A DNA stretch of 40,759 bases from Rhodospirillales bacterium (GTDB lineage: Bacteria > Pseudomonadota > Alphaproteobacteria > Rhodospirillales_A > JACZKS01), in the NCBI GenBank assembly GCA_018648445.1, contig JABGRG010000004.1, positions 1 through 40,759 of the forward strand. The letters are read 5' to 3'. A model generated the notes under the pieces. The model was not told where the DNA came from. It ran no database searches and worked only from the letters and a program-made list of their open reading frames with translations. Position numbers and translations under genes: made by a program. Shown piece after piece: positions 8,372-19,498 of the stretch. Every line of letters starts with the position of its first letter. Positions within the stretch are counted from its first letter, which is position 1.

Positions 8372-8638
8372 ATGGCCCACCATATGTCGGCGAAGAAACG
8401 CATCCGCCAGACCGAACGCAAAACCCAGGTCAATCGGGCTCGGGTCAGCCGCATTCGCACTTACGTCAGGAAGGTGGAAGAAGCCATCACCGGCGGCGAT
8501 AAGGATGTGGCCGCCAGCGCTTTTCAGGCTGCCCAGCCCGAAATGATGCGCGGCGTCAACAAAGGCGTGCTGCACCGCAATACGGTTGCCCGCCGCCTGT
8601 CACGTTTATCGCGCCGTATCAATGCGATGAACGCCTGA
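8372..8638 (+). CDS. rpsT: 30S ribosomal protein S20
   Basis: An 88-residue, very basic helical protein of the small ribosomal subunit. It begins [19 protein letters not shown] and ends in the family pattern [20 protein letters not shown]. It binds 16S rRNA early in assembly. The length is typical. A strong promoter lies just upstream and a clean intrinsic terminator just downstream, so it is a single-gene transcription unit set between mutM and dnaA. The second methionine (MSAKKR) is a less likely alternative start. Confidence 0.97.
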   Translation: MAHHMSAKKRIRQTERKTQVNRARVSRIRTYVRKVEEAITGGDKDVAASAFQAAQPEMMRGVNKGVLHRNTVARRLSRLSRRINAMNA

Positions 8639-8660
8639 TCGCAAGGCAAAAATCAGCATG

Positions 8661-8692
8661 GGCCGCGAACCCTTTGGGGCGCGGCCTTTTTT
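8661..8692 (+). terminator. Intrinsic terminator of rpsT
   Basis: A perfect 7-bp GC stem (GGCCGCG at 8661-8667, CGCGGCC at 8680-8686) with a 12-nt loop is followed directly by six T residues. It begins 22 bp after the rpsT stop. Confidence 0.9.
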
Positions 8693-9241
8693 GTGTCTGC
8701 TCGCCCAGGGGATGTCTAGGAGGAGTCCCGCAGGCGAAAATTGTCAAGCGAAATTTTTGCAGAGTTCGGCGTTCGTTCTCGTTGCTTTGACTCGCGACCG
8801 ATGTGTACAGTGATCGCCGTTGCTGGTGATCCCGCCACTCGTTTGAATGGAAATCAAGTATAAATCTTGTGGCGGAATTAAGATTTTCCGTTCGGATTCA
8901 ACAGCATGGAAGAAAGTCGACAGGGCGTTGCAAATAAAAGATGACGCGCTGTAAATAAATCCCTTAAACCGTGAAGTACTTTTCAAGGCTTAAGCGGGTC
9001 AATAACAAAGATTTCGCTTATAAATTGCTCGGCGAGGGGGATCTGGCCGAATTAGAGGCCGGTTACATGGCCGTGGTTGTGGCTGGAGTTTTGGTCTGAC
9101 GGCGAAAGCGGTTCGACCGGGGGTTTTTGGTTTAGCGTGTCGTGGGGGGCATTAAGTGAAAGTGGCCGATAAGTATTGCCTTGTTGAAATCGGGCGACGG
9201 AATTTCTTGCCGTTCGACTCGGAAATCCGGGGGGAATCGGA
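8693..9241 (+). promoter_or_regulatory. Non-coding region upstream of dnaA with five GANTC sites
   Basis: These 549 bp hold no convincing gene. The middle part (about 8840-9030) is AT-rich compared with its surroundings. Five GANTC motifs, the target of the alphaproteobacterial CcrM methylase, lie at 8723, 8789, 8895, 9216 and 9234, the last one just ahead of the dnaA start. I find no match to the DnaA box TTATNCACA and no well-spaced -35/-10 pair; isolated -10-like TATAAA sequences occur at 8859 and 9019. The region most likely carries the dnaA promoter and leader. I do not call it an origin. Confidence 0.6.
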
Positions 9242-10651
9242 ATGAGCGGCGAAGTTCTTGATGTCCGGTTGAACTCGGAATGGGAGTCCGTCTGCGGGCG
9301 CCTTCGTGAAGAGGTCGGAGAAGCCGCCTACCAAAGCTGGCTCAAGCCCATGTCCGTTCGCGAGATGACCGGAAGCCAAATCCGTCTTTCCGTACCGACG
9401 CGTTTCATGCAGGACTGGGTGGTCGCCCATTACGCCGAACGGCTGTCAGCTCTTTGGCAAGCGGAAAACCCCGAGGTGGACAGCGTGGATGTGGTCGTGC
9501 AGAGCGACCGCCGCAGCCCGCGCGCCCGTCCGCAAAATGAACCAGGTGCCGAGGCCGAGGAAAAGACCGCGCCGTTGGCGCCGGCGCGTCCGCGAGTCGC
9601 CCAGCGCATTGAAGAATCCTATGCCGAAATCAGCGCGCCGCTGGATCCGCGCTTCACGTTTGATCAGTTTGTCGTCGGCAAGCCCAACGAGTTCGCCTAC
9701 GCCGCGGCCCGCAGGGTGGCCGAGGCGTCGACCGTGCCGTTCAACCCGCTTTTCCTTTACGGCGGCGTCGGCCTGGGCAAGACCCATCTCATGCACGCCA
9801 TCGCCTGGTCGATTCGCAACGACAAGGCGCGCCGCAATGTGATTTATCTGTCGGCGGAAAAATTCATGTACCGGTTCATCCGAGCGCTGCGCGAGCAGAA
9901 CACGGTGGATTTCAAGGAACAGTTCCGCTCGGTCGATGTGTTGATGATCGACGACGTTCAGTTCATCGCCGGCAAGGATTCGACGCAGGAAGAATTTTTC
10001 CACACCTTCAACGCCCTGGTCGACCAGCGCCGCCAGATCGTTCTGTCCGCCGACAAATCGCCATCCAATCTTGAAGGCATTGAGGAGCGCCTGAAATCGC
10101 GCCTCAACTGCGGACTGGTGGCCGATCTTCACGCCACCACGTACGAACTCAGGCTCGGCATTTTGCAATCCAAGGCCGATCAGATCGGCGTCGAAGTTCA
10201 GTCCAACGTTCTTGAGTTCCTCGCCCACAAGATCACGTCCAACGTGCGCGAGCTGGAAGGCGCGTTGAACCGCATCGTCGCCCACGCTCAACTGGTGGGC
10301 CGCGAAACCACCCTGAAAACCACCCAGGAAGTTTTGCACGACCTGTTGCGTGCCAATGATCGCCGGGTCACCATCGAGGAAATTCAAAAAAGGGTGGCCG
10401 AACACTTCAATATCCGTACCTCCGATATGCATTCGGCGCGCCGTGCACGCTCGGTGGCGCGGCCCCGTCAGGTCGCCATGTATCTGGCCAAGCAACTGAC
10501 CTCGCGCTCGCTGCCGGAAATCGGCCGCAAGTTCGGCGGTCGCGACCACACCACCGTGATGCACGCCGTCAAGAAGGTCGATGAGCTGCGCGAGCGCGAC
10601 GCCGGGTTTGCCGAAGACGTCGATTTGCTGCGCCGCATGCTTGAGGGTTGA
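9242..10651 (+). CDS. dnaA: Chromosomal replication initiator protein DnaA
   Basis: A 469-residue AAA+ ATPase that binds and melts the replication origin. Domain I spans roughly residues 10-80 (WLKPMSVREM), followed by a variable linker rich in Arg, Pro, Ala and Glu (85-130). Domain III has Walker A GGVGLGKTH (K180) and Walker B MIDDVQFIAGK. Domain IV ends with the DNA-binding signature GGRDHTTVMHAV. The start ATG at 9242 follows a GGGGGAATCGGA stretch. It opens the dnaA-dnaN-recF-gyrB series, which in many bacteria is adjacent to oriC, although in most alphaproteobacteria the origin is elsewhere. Confidence 0.98.
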   Translation: MSGEVLDVRLNSEWESVCGRLREEVGEAAYQSWLKPMSVREMTGSQIRLSVPTRFMQDWVVAHYAERLSALWQAENPEVDSVDVVVQSDRRSPRARPQNEPGAEAEEKTAPLAPARPRVAQRIEESYAEISAPLDPRFTFDQFVVGKPNEFAYAAARRVAEASTVPFNPLFLYGGVGLGKTHLMHAIAWSIRNDKARRNVIYLSAEKFMYRFIRALREQNTVDFKEQFRSVDVLMIDDVQFIAGKDSTQEEFFHTFNALVDQRRQIVLSADKSPSNLEGIEERLKSRLNCGLVADLHATTYELRLGILQSKADQIGVEVQSNVLEFLAHKITSNVRELEGALNRIVAHAQLVGRETTLKTTQEVLHDLLRANDRRVTIEEIQKRVAEHFNIRTSDMHSARRARSVARPRQVAMYLAKQLTSRSLPEIGRKFGGRDHTTVMHAVKKVDELRERDAGFAEDVDLLRRMLEG

Positions 10652-10744
10652 GCGGCTTACGCAAGCAGGCCGAGTCGCCGCCATATTCAGGCCCTTTTCA
10701 CGCCTTTCGGGAGCGCGGAAAGGGCTTCTGATTCCAAGCACTTC

Positions 10745-10753
10745 TGATATAAT
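10745..10753 (+). promoter_or_regulatory. Extended -10 promoter element ahead of dnaN
   Basis: TGATATAAT is a perfect extended -10 (TGn plus TATAAT at 10748-10753). The -35 region is weak (TTCTGA at 10726, 16-bp spacing), as is usual when the extended -10 is good. It would start transcription about 110 bp before dnaN. Just upstream, GCCCTTTTC (10691) can pair with GGAAAGGGC (ending 10725), but no T-tract follows, so I do not call it a terminator. The 216-bp dnaA-dnaN gap holds no gene. Confidence 0.5.
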
Positions 10754-10867
10754 GCCGCGGTTGTCGCGGGGGCTCTTCTCGTTATCTTTCGACGGTCGTT
10801 TGAGTCGGATGTTCGGGCGCTGGGATTCGCGCAATGGAATCGGTCAAATTATAGAATAGCAAATGCC

Positions 10868-11983
10868 ATGAAATTGACGATCGAGCGGTCCGCACTATTG
10901 AAGTCGTTGGGACACGTGCAAAACGTGGTTGAACGCCGCAACACCATTCCGATCCTGTCCAACGTGAAGATGGAGGGCAAGGACGGGTTGCTGAGCCTTA
11001 ATGCCACGGATATGGATTTGGACATCGCCGAATCGGTCGCCGCCGAGATCGCCGTTGCGGGCGAGACAACGGCGCCGGCTCATACGCTGTACGATATCGT
11101 GCGCAAATTGCCCGACGGATCGCAGGTCGAACTTGAAACGTCGGAGGACGACAGCCTGACCCTGCGCGCCGGGCGTTCGCGCTTTACCCTTTCGTGTTTG
11201 CCGACGGAAGATTTCCCGGTCATGGCGGGCGGTGAATTGCCGCAGGAATTCCGCCTTTCGGCCGGCGAGCTTCGCGGCCTGATCGACCGCACCAAATTCG
11301 CCATTTCCACCGAGGAAACCCGTTATTATCTGAACGGCATTTACCTTCATGTGGCGCAGCGCGAGGGCGTCGATGTGCTGCGCGCGGTGGCCACCGACGG
11401 TCATCGGCTGGCCAGTGTCGAGGTGCCGCTTCCCGACGGCGCGTCCGGCATGCCCGGCGTCATCCTGCCGCGAAAGACGGTAAGCGAACTGCGCAAGCTG
11501 ATCGACGAGATCGGCGATGATGTGACCATCGCGCTATCGGAAACCAAGGTCCGCTTCTCGTTCGACGATGCGGTGATGTCATCCAAATTGATCGACGGCA
11601 CTTTCCCCGATTACGCTCGGGTTATCCCGTCGGACAACGACAAAATTCTTGATGTGGAATGCAAGCCGTTCGCCGAGGCGGTGGACCGGGTTTCGGCCAT
11701 CTCCACCGAAAAATCGCGGGCCGTGAAGCTGGCGGTTGGCGCGGGCAATCTGGTTTTGTCGGCCAACAGCCCCGACAATGGAAGCGCCAGCGAGGAAATC
11801 GAGGTTGCTTACGCCGCCGACGCCATCGAGATCGGCTTCAATTCCCGCTACCTGTTGGACATCACCCAGCAGATCGAGGGCGATACCGCCCAGTTCGTGA
11901 TGTCGGATTCGGCGTCGCCGACGATCGTACGCGAGGTCGGCGACACCAGCGCGCTGTACGTGCTTATGCCGATGCGCGTGTAG
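10868..11983 (+). CDS. dnaN: DNA polymerase III beta subunit (sliding clamp)
   Basis: A 371-residue clamp protein that rings DNA and tethers polymerase III and other partners. It starts MKLTIERSALLKSLGHVQ, shows three repeated clamp domains of about 120 residues each, and ends with the typical ALYVLMPMRV, part of the partner-binding pocket. Internal hallmarks are RRNTIPILSNV, RYYLNGIYL, DGHRLA and SRYLLD. Length and termini match the family exactly. It lies between dnaA and recF and probably has its own promoter at 10745. Confidence 0.98.
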   Translation: MKLTIERSALLKSLGHVQNVVERRNTIPILSNVKMEGKDGLLSLNATDMDLDIAESVAAEIAVAGETTAPAHTLYDIVRKLPDGSQVELETSEDDSLTLRAGRSRFTLSCLPTEDFPVMAGGELPQEFRLSAGELRGLIDRTKFAISTEETRYYLNGIYLHVAQREGVDVLRAVATDGHRLASVEVPLPDGASGMPGVILPRKTVSELRKLIDEIGDDVTIALSETKVRFSFDDAVMSSKLIDGTFPDYARVIPSDNDKILDVECKPFAEAVDRVSAISTEKSRAVKLAVGAGNLVLSANSPDNGSASEEIEVAYAADAIEIGFNSRYLLDITQQIEGDTAQFVMSDSASPTIVREVGDTSALYVLMPMRV

Positions 11984-12019
11984 ATCGAGGGTTTGACCCT
12001 GAACGAATCCAGGGATTTT

Positions 12020-12034
12020 AGGAAGGACGGATTG
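12020..12034 (+). promoter_or_regulatory. Ribosome-binding site and TTG start of recF
   Basis: AGGAAGG at 12020-12026 lies 5 nt ahead of a TTG at 12032. No ATG is available in this frame before the conserved region, and this is the best-spaced site among the in-frame TTG (11993, 12032) and GTG (12044) codons. Confidence 0.6.
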
Positions 12035-13237
12035 TCCGACGCCGTGTCTGAAAGCGGTTCACGCGCACCGGGGCGGTACTCTGTCGCGAGGCTGACGCTT
12101 ACCGGGTTTCGTTGCTACGAGAAGCTGCGTCTGGATGTGGACGAACGACCGGTGGTCTTGAGCGGCCCCAATGGAGCGGGAAAGACCAACTTGCTGGAGG
12201 CGGTTTCGTTTCTGGCGCCGGGCCGTGGCCTGCGCACCGCCCGCATTGGCGAGGTCTCCATGCGCCCAGAGGGAAGCCAGGATGGAAGTGGGCAGGAAGA
12301 TTTTGAGCATCCGTGGGCGGTTGCCGCCACGGTGCGCACCCCGGACGGGCCGGTCGATCTTGGGACCGGACGCGAAATAGCGGCGGCGGCCAACGGGCGG
12401 GAACGCCGGGTCGTGCGAATTGATGGCGAAGACGCGCGCGGGCAGGCCGCGCTGGGCGAACACTTCGCTGCCGTTTGGCTGACGCCGCGCATGGACCGGT
12501 TGTTTGTCGAGGGCGCTTCGGCGCGGCGGCGATTTATCGACCGGCTGGTTTTCGGGTTCGACCCGGCCCATGCCGGACGGGTCAGCGCTTTTGAGACCGC
12601 CGCGCGCGAACGCATCGCGCTGTTGCGTGGCGCGGGTGCCGCCGATCCGGTTTGGCTGGGTGCGCTGGAAGAAACGATGGCCGGGCGCGGCGTTGCCATT
12701 ACGGCGGCCCGCAAGGAAACGGTAGACCGGCTTGCAACGTTTTGTCAGCGCCCCGTGGGACCGTTTCCGGGCGCGCGCATCGTTTTGGAAGGCGCGCTGG
12801 AGGGTTGGTTGGACGAAGGCCCGGCGCTGGCGGCGGAAGACAGGTTTCGCGCCGCTCTGGCCGAGCATCGCCACGGCGACGCCGAAAGCGGTCGCGCTGC
12901 GGTCGGTCCGCATCGCAGCGATCTGCGGGTGTTCGATGCGCACAGCGGCACGCCTGCGGGGCAAAGTTCGACCGGTCAGCAAAAGGCGCTTCTGATCGCC
13001 ATCGTGCTGGCGGGCGCGCGCATGCAGGCGCAGGAACGGGACCGGGTTCCGGTCCTGCTATTGGACGAGGTGGCGGCGCATCTGGACGCAAGCCGCCGCG
13101 AGGCATTGTTTGAGGAGTTGAAGGTTCTGGGCGCGCAGGCCTGGCTCGCGGGAACCGATATAGAGACCTTCGCGCCCCTTCGCGGCGCGGCCCAGTTTTT
13201 CGGCATCGACGCCGCAAGCGTCACGCCGATTGAATAA
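12032..13237 (+). CDS. recF: DNA replication and repair protein RecF
   Basis: A 401-residue SMC-like ATPase that helps load RecA at gaps together with RecO and RecR. Walker A is GPNGAGKTN, in the context RLTLTGFRCYEKL; the ABC-type signature is SSTGQQKALL and Walker B is LLLDEVAAHLD. Length is slightly above the E. coli protein. The start is a TTG chosen from the ribosome-binding site at 12020; an upstream TTG at 11993 would add 13 residues. It follows dnaN by 48 bp and precedes gyrB closely, so co-transcription with dnaN is likely. Confidence 0.95.
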   Translation: MSDAVSESGSRAPGRYSVARLTLTGFRCYEKLRLDVDERPVVLSGPNGAGKTNLLEAVSFLAPGRGLRTARIGEVSMRPEGSQDGSGQEDFEHPWAVAATVRTPDGPVDLGTGREIAAAANGRERRVVRIDGEDARGQAALGEHFAAVWLTPRMDRLFVEGASARRRFIDRLVFGFDPAHAGRVSAFETAARERIALLRGAGAADPVWLGALEETMAGRGVAITAARKETVDRLATFCQRPVGPFPGARIVLEGALEGWLDEGPALAAEDRFRAALAEHRHGDAESGRAAVGPHRSDLRVFDAHSGTPAGQSSTGQQKALLIAIVLAGARMQAQERDRVPVLLLDEVAAHLDASRREALFEELKVLGAQAWLAGTDIETFAPLRGAAQFFGIDAASVTPIE

Positions 13238-15748
<2,511 letters not shown>

Positions 15749-15797
15749 TCCGGCGCGTTAACGCATTTCTAAACTTAATGGCCCGATAATCGGCCAT

Positions 15798-17714
15798 ATG
15801 GCGAAGAAGAAAGCCGCTCGAAATACCAGCAAAACCAAAGCCGGGACGGGGCGGCCCCGGTTGTTGCGCCTGTTTGCGTTTTGCGCCAAATGGACGGCGG
15901 TCGCTGCCGTGTGGGGCGTGATCGCGCTGGTTGGGGTGGTTGCCTGGTACGCTTACGATCTTCCCGACGTGAATTCCGCACTTTCCGCTACCCGTCAACC
16001 CAGCGTCACGGTGCTGGCCGCCGACGGCTCCACCCTGGCGGCGACGGGGCGCATTCATGGCGCTGCGGTTCATTTGAACCAATTGCCGCCCGCCCTGCCG
16101 CAAGCCGTTCTGGCCACCGAGGATCGCCGGTTTTATGACCATTTCGGTCTGGACTTGATCGGCCTTGCCCGGGCCGCGTATGCCAATGCGCGCGCGGGCC
16201 GCATCGTTCAGGGCGGCAGCACAATCACACAGCAGGTCGCTAAAAACCTATTTTTAAGCCCCGATCGAACCATCCGGCGCAAGGTGCAGGAAGTGCTGCT
16301 GGCCTTGTGGCTGGAACACAAGTTTACCAAGGACCAGATTCTGAGCGTCTATCTGAACCGGGTTTATCTGGGGTCCGGGACCTTCGGCGTCGACGCCGCG
16401 TCGCGAAAATTTTTCGGCCACCCGGCGGTTGAGCTGACCATCTACGAATCGGCCATGCTGGCCGGGTTGCTCAAGGCGCCGTCGCGCTACAATCCGGTGA
16501 GCGATCCCAAAAAGGCGCGCAATCGGGCCGATCTGGTGCTGGCCAATATGCAAAGCGCCGGGTACCTGAACGCCGAGGGCGTGCGCCTCGCCAAAAAGGG
16601 ATTTTACCGCCCCGCCGCACGGGCAGGCGGGGCCTCGCGTTATTTCGTCGATTGGGTGCTGGAACGGGTGTCGGGCTTTGTCTCGCCGGGAAATCGCGAT
16701 CTGATTGTCACCACCACCCTCGACCCGGTGCTGCAACGCCACGCCGAAACGAAAATTGAGGCGGCGCTGGCGGGTGCGGGGAAAAAGCAAGGTGTGAGCC
16801 AAGCGGCGCTGGTCGCCATGAGCCCCGACGGCGCGGTGCGGGCCATGGTCGGCGGGCGCAACTACGCCAAAAGCCAGTTTAACCGCGCGACGCAAGCCCG
16901 CCGCCAGCCGGGCTCCGCCTTCAAGCCTCTGGTTTATCTGGCCGGACTGGAGGCCGGGCTGTCCCCGCAAAGCATTGTGGCGGACGCGCCGGTGGCCATC
17001 GACGGCTGGAAGCCCAAAAACTTCAACGGCAAGTATGCCGGAAACATGACCGTGGCCGACGCTCTGGCCAAATCGGTCAACACCATCGCCGTTCGGGTGG
17101 CGGCCAAAGCGGGCTACGCTTCGGTGGTTGATGTGGCGCGGCGTCTGGGCGTGACCAGCGATCTGGAACCGACCCCGGCCATCGCCCTTGGCGTCGGTGG
17201 CACGACCCTAACCGAGTTGACGGCGGCCTATGCCGTGTTCGCCAATGGCGGCGACGGCGTGTGGCCCTATGGCATCGAGGAAATCCGCGACCGCGCGGAC
17301 AACATTGTCTACCGGCGGCAGGGTTCGGGCCCCGGACGTGTGATCGATCCCGCGCCCGCGGCGGCCATGAACGGCATGTTGGCCCGGGTCATCGCCGAGG
17401 GCACCGGGCGCAAGGCGCGCATCGGCCGCCCGGCGGCCGGCAAAACGGGAACCAGCCAAAATCATCGAGATGCGTGGTTCGTGGGCTTCACCGCCGATCT
17501 GGTGGCCGGAATATGGATGGGCAACGACGACGAGCGGGCGACGCGAAAAGTCACCGGCGGCGGCTTGCCGGCCCAAACCTGGGGCGCGTACATGACAGCG
17601 GCCCATAAAGGCATCGCCGCCAAGCCATTGGCGGGAACCGGCAAGAGTGCCCCCCGTGACCCGCAGGAAGGTTTCTGGGATCGCCTTTTGGTGACCCTCA
17701 AGGGCGAGGGTTAG
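15798..17714 (+). CDS. Class A penicillin-binding protein (1A family)
   Basis: A 638-residue bifunctional peptidoglycan synthase. A basic cytoplasmic tail is followed by one membrane helix (about residues 33-53). The GT51 glycosyltransferase has its catalytic glutamate E108 in ATEDRRFYDHFG, then QGGSTITQQ and KVQEVLLA. The transpeptidase has SxxK at S373-K376 (PGSAFKP), SVN, and KTGT at K549. All catalytic residues are present. It is shorter than E. coli PBP1A and lacks the large OB insertion, so it resembles the compact PBP1A-like/PbpC-neighbour type. Its end overlaps the convergent exporter gene by 17 bp. Confidence 0.93.
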   Translation: MAKKKAARNTSKTKAGTGRPRLLRLFAFCAKWTAVAAVWGVIALVGVVAWYAYDLPDVNSALSATRQPSVTVLAADGSTLAATGRIHGAAVHLNQLPPALPQAVLATEDRRFYDHFGLDLIGLARAAYANARAGRIVQGGSTITQQVAKNLFLSPDRTIRRKVQEVLLALWLEHKFTKDQILSVYLNRVYLGSGTFGVDAASRKFFGHPAVELTIYESAMLAGLLKAPSRYNPVSDPKKARNRADLVLANMQSAGYLNAEGVRLAKKGFYRPAARAGGASRYFVDWVLERVSGFVSPGNRDLIVTTTLDPVLQRHAETKIEAALAGAGKKQGVSQAALVAMSPDGAVRAMVGGRNYAKSQFNRATQARRQPGSAFKPLVYLAGLEAGLSPQSIVADAPVAIDGWKPKNFNGKYAGNMTVADALAKSVNTIAVRVAAKAGYASVVDVARRLGVTSDLEPTPAIALGVGGTTLTELTAAYAVFANGGDGVWPYGIEEIRDRADNIVYRRQGSGPGRVIDPAPAAAMNGMLARVIAEGTGRKARIGRPAAGKTGTSQNHRDAWFVGFTADLVAGIWMGNDDERATRKVTGGGLPAQTWGAYMTAAHKGIAAKPLAGTGKSAPRDPQEGFWDRLLVTLKGEG

Positions 17715-18888
17715 CCCGAATCATCAAGCGAAATGATACGAAGGTAAGGGTTCCCGACAGCGCAATGGCCGTGGTCATGGGAATTTGCGTGCCGTCATCC
17801 AGTTGTCCGACGGCCAGACCGACCAGGGCGGCGGCCACCATCTGCACGAAACCCAGCAACGCCGACGCCGCGCCCGCCATTTTCGGGTAGGGACCGATGG
17901 CGCCTGCGATGGCGTTGGGCATGACGATGCCCATTCCGATCATGTAGATGAACTGCGGGCCGATGACAGCCGCCACATGATCGACGCCTGCCAGCGCGAG
18001 GCCAACCATGCTCACGCCGCCGACCATCGCCAACACGCTTCCGGCGCTGAGCATGGCGTCGATGCCGAACCGGATGGTCAGTTTCCCGGCGATCACCGTG
18101 CCGCTCATATAGCCCATTACGGCGATGCCGAAACACATGCCGAAAAGATTGGGCGGCAGCCCCAGAAACTTGATCAGAACGAAGGACGAGCCCGAGATAA
18201 AGGCGAACATGCCGCAAAAGACGAAGGTGTTGACCAGCACATAACCGACGTAGGAGCGATCGCCCAAAAGGGTCAGGTAATTGCGCGCCAGCCAGCTTGG
18301 GCGGGTCGCGTCGGCGTTCTTGTATGGGTTGGTTTCGGCCAGTTTCCGCCACACGAGAAGCACCAGGACAAGGCCGAAAACCGCCAGCGCCACGAAGATC
18401 GAACGCCAGCCCGACCACATCACCAGATAGCCGCCGATGATCGGCGCAATGATAGGAGCCAAAGCCATGGCCGTTCCCATATAGGCCAGAACCTTGGCCG
18501 CGCGGGCGCGCCCGTACACGTCGCGCACCACGGCGCGGGCCACGACAACGCCGGTGCACGCCCCCACCGCCTGCACGAACCGCAGCCCGATCAGCAGTTC
18601 GATGGTCGGGGCCAACGCGCACGCCGCCGTCGCCAGAAAATAGAGACCGACGCCGACGATCAGCACGGGCCGCCGCCCATACCGGTCCGACAATGGCCCG
18701 ACCATCAGTTGCGAAAGTCCGAAGCCGGCCATGAACACGCTCAGCGTCAGTTGCACGGTTCCCACATCGGTGGCGAAGTCGGCGGCCATGGCGGGCAGCG
18801 ACGGCAGATACATATCGGTGGCCAGCGGCCCGAAGGCCGTCAGCGCCGTCAGCAATGCGGCAAAGGGCAGGGTTTCGGGCTTTAACAT
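17698..18888 (-). CDS. MFS transporter, Bcr/CflA type
   Basis: A 396-residue, 12-helix major facilitator exporter of the drug/H+ antiporter group. It has the Bcr/CflA hallmarks LATDMYLPSLPAMA in helix 1, GLSQLMVGPLSDRYGRRPVL between helices 2 and 3, and a helix 4 region around RFVQAVGACTGVVVARAVVRD. Substrates cannot be read from sequence; known relatives export bicyclomycin, sulfonamides or cysteine. I place the start at the ATG 18886-18888, one base after the stop of the ICMT-like gene. A paralogue lies at 24266-25474. Confidence 0.9.
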   Translation of the reverse strand: MLKPETLPFAALLTALTAFGPLATDMYLPSLPAMAADFATDVGTVQLTLSVFMAGFGLSQLMVGPLSDRYGRRPVLIVGVGLYFLATAACALAPTIELLIGLRFVQAVGACTGVVVARAVVRDVYGRARAAKVLAYMGTAMALAPIIAPIIGGYLVMWSGWRSIFVALAVFGLVLVLLVWRKLAETNPYKNADATRPSWLARNYLTLLGDRSYVGYVLVNTFVFCGMFAFISGSSFVLIKFLGLPPNLFGMCFGIAVMGYMSGTVIAGKLTIRFGIDAMLSAGSVLAMVGGVSMVGLALAGVDHVAAVIGPQFIYMIGMGIVMPNAIAGAIGPYPKMAGAASALLGFVQMVAAALVGLAVGQLDDGTQIPMTTAIALSGTLTFVSFRLMIRANPRP

Positions 18889-18889
18889 A

Positions 18890-19498
18890 TTATTGATCGC
18901 GGCCTTTCCAGGGAATGAAGGCGGGCACACGCGAGCGGTAATCAGCATAGGTGCTGCCGTAGTGGTTTAACAGCCAGCGTTCCTCGAATATCGTGCCGAT
19001 GATCAGATAAGCCGAACCCCAGAGCGCGGTCGCCAGACTGAATTCGTCAACCACCCGGCCCCACAGAATCAAAAAGCCCGCCGAATACAGCGGATGGCGG
19101 ACGAAGCGGTGCAGGCCATCGCGGCGCAACGGTTCGTCCTCGGGCTCCACCACGCCGTTCATATGGTTGCGGATTTGCCGGGTGCCGCCCAACCGACCCG
19201 AATCGTATCCGGCAATGCCGAACAGCATGACCACCCATCCGCACAGATATACCGTATCCAGGGCATAGCCGAACCAATCGGCAAAGGCGAAGTCCGGCAG
19301 CCCGGCGAAAAGGTAACGCCCGGCCAGCCACACGGCGGCCAGATGGATGGTAGCGAAAATGTTGTAGGCCATCCGGTGGTAAGGGCCGAAGACCTGGCGC
19401 AACGGCGCGCCTTCCGATGACCGGGCAAGAAGGGAATGGAACAGGCCGAAACTCGCGCAGGCCAAGGCGTACCAGAGATGGGCCTCGAACGGGCTCAA
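18890..19498 (-). CDS. ICMT/PEMT-like membrane methyltransferase
   Basis: A 202-residue integral membrane protein with about five hydrophobic helices. The C-terminal block LHRFVRHPLYSAGF, followed by EERWLLNHYGSTYADYRSRV, is the signature of the isoprenylcysteine carboxyl methyltransferase / phospholipid methyltransferase superfamily, in which the RHP motif and the EE pair bind SAM. The substrate is unknown; NnrU-like and methanethiol methyltransferase relatives are alternatives. The start appears to be a TTG overlapping the hldE stop (TTGA), with no ATG near the conserved N-terminus. It is tightly packed between hldE and the exporter gene, so it is expressed with LPS-heptose genes. Confidence 0.78.
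   Translation of the reverse strand: MSPFEAHLWYALACASFGLFHSLLARSSEGAPLRQVFGPYHRMAYNIFATIHLAAVWLAGRYLFAGLPDFAFADWFGYALDTVYLCGWVVMLFGIAGYDSGRLGGTRQIRNHMNGVVEPEDEPLRRDGLHRFVRHPLYSAGFLILWGRVVDEFSLATALWGSAYLIIGTIFEERWLLNHYGSTYADYRSRVPAFIPWKGRDQ

Noticed and set aside
8744..8986. 80-codon reading frame on the minus strand in the dnaA upstream region
   Set aside because: No ribosome-binding site, no recognisable motif and unlike-coding composition; it lies in the regulatory gap.
8693..9241. Replication origin (oriC) upstream of dnaA
   Set aside because: The stretch is partly AT-rich but I find no DnaA boxes, and in most alphaproteobacteria oriC is not next to dnaA. A GC-skew plot of the whole chromosome would settle it.
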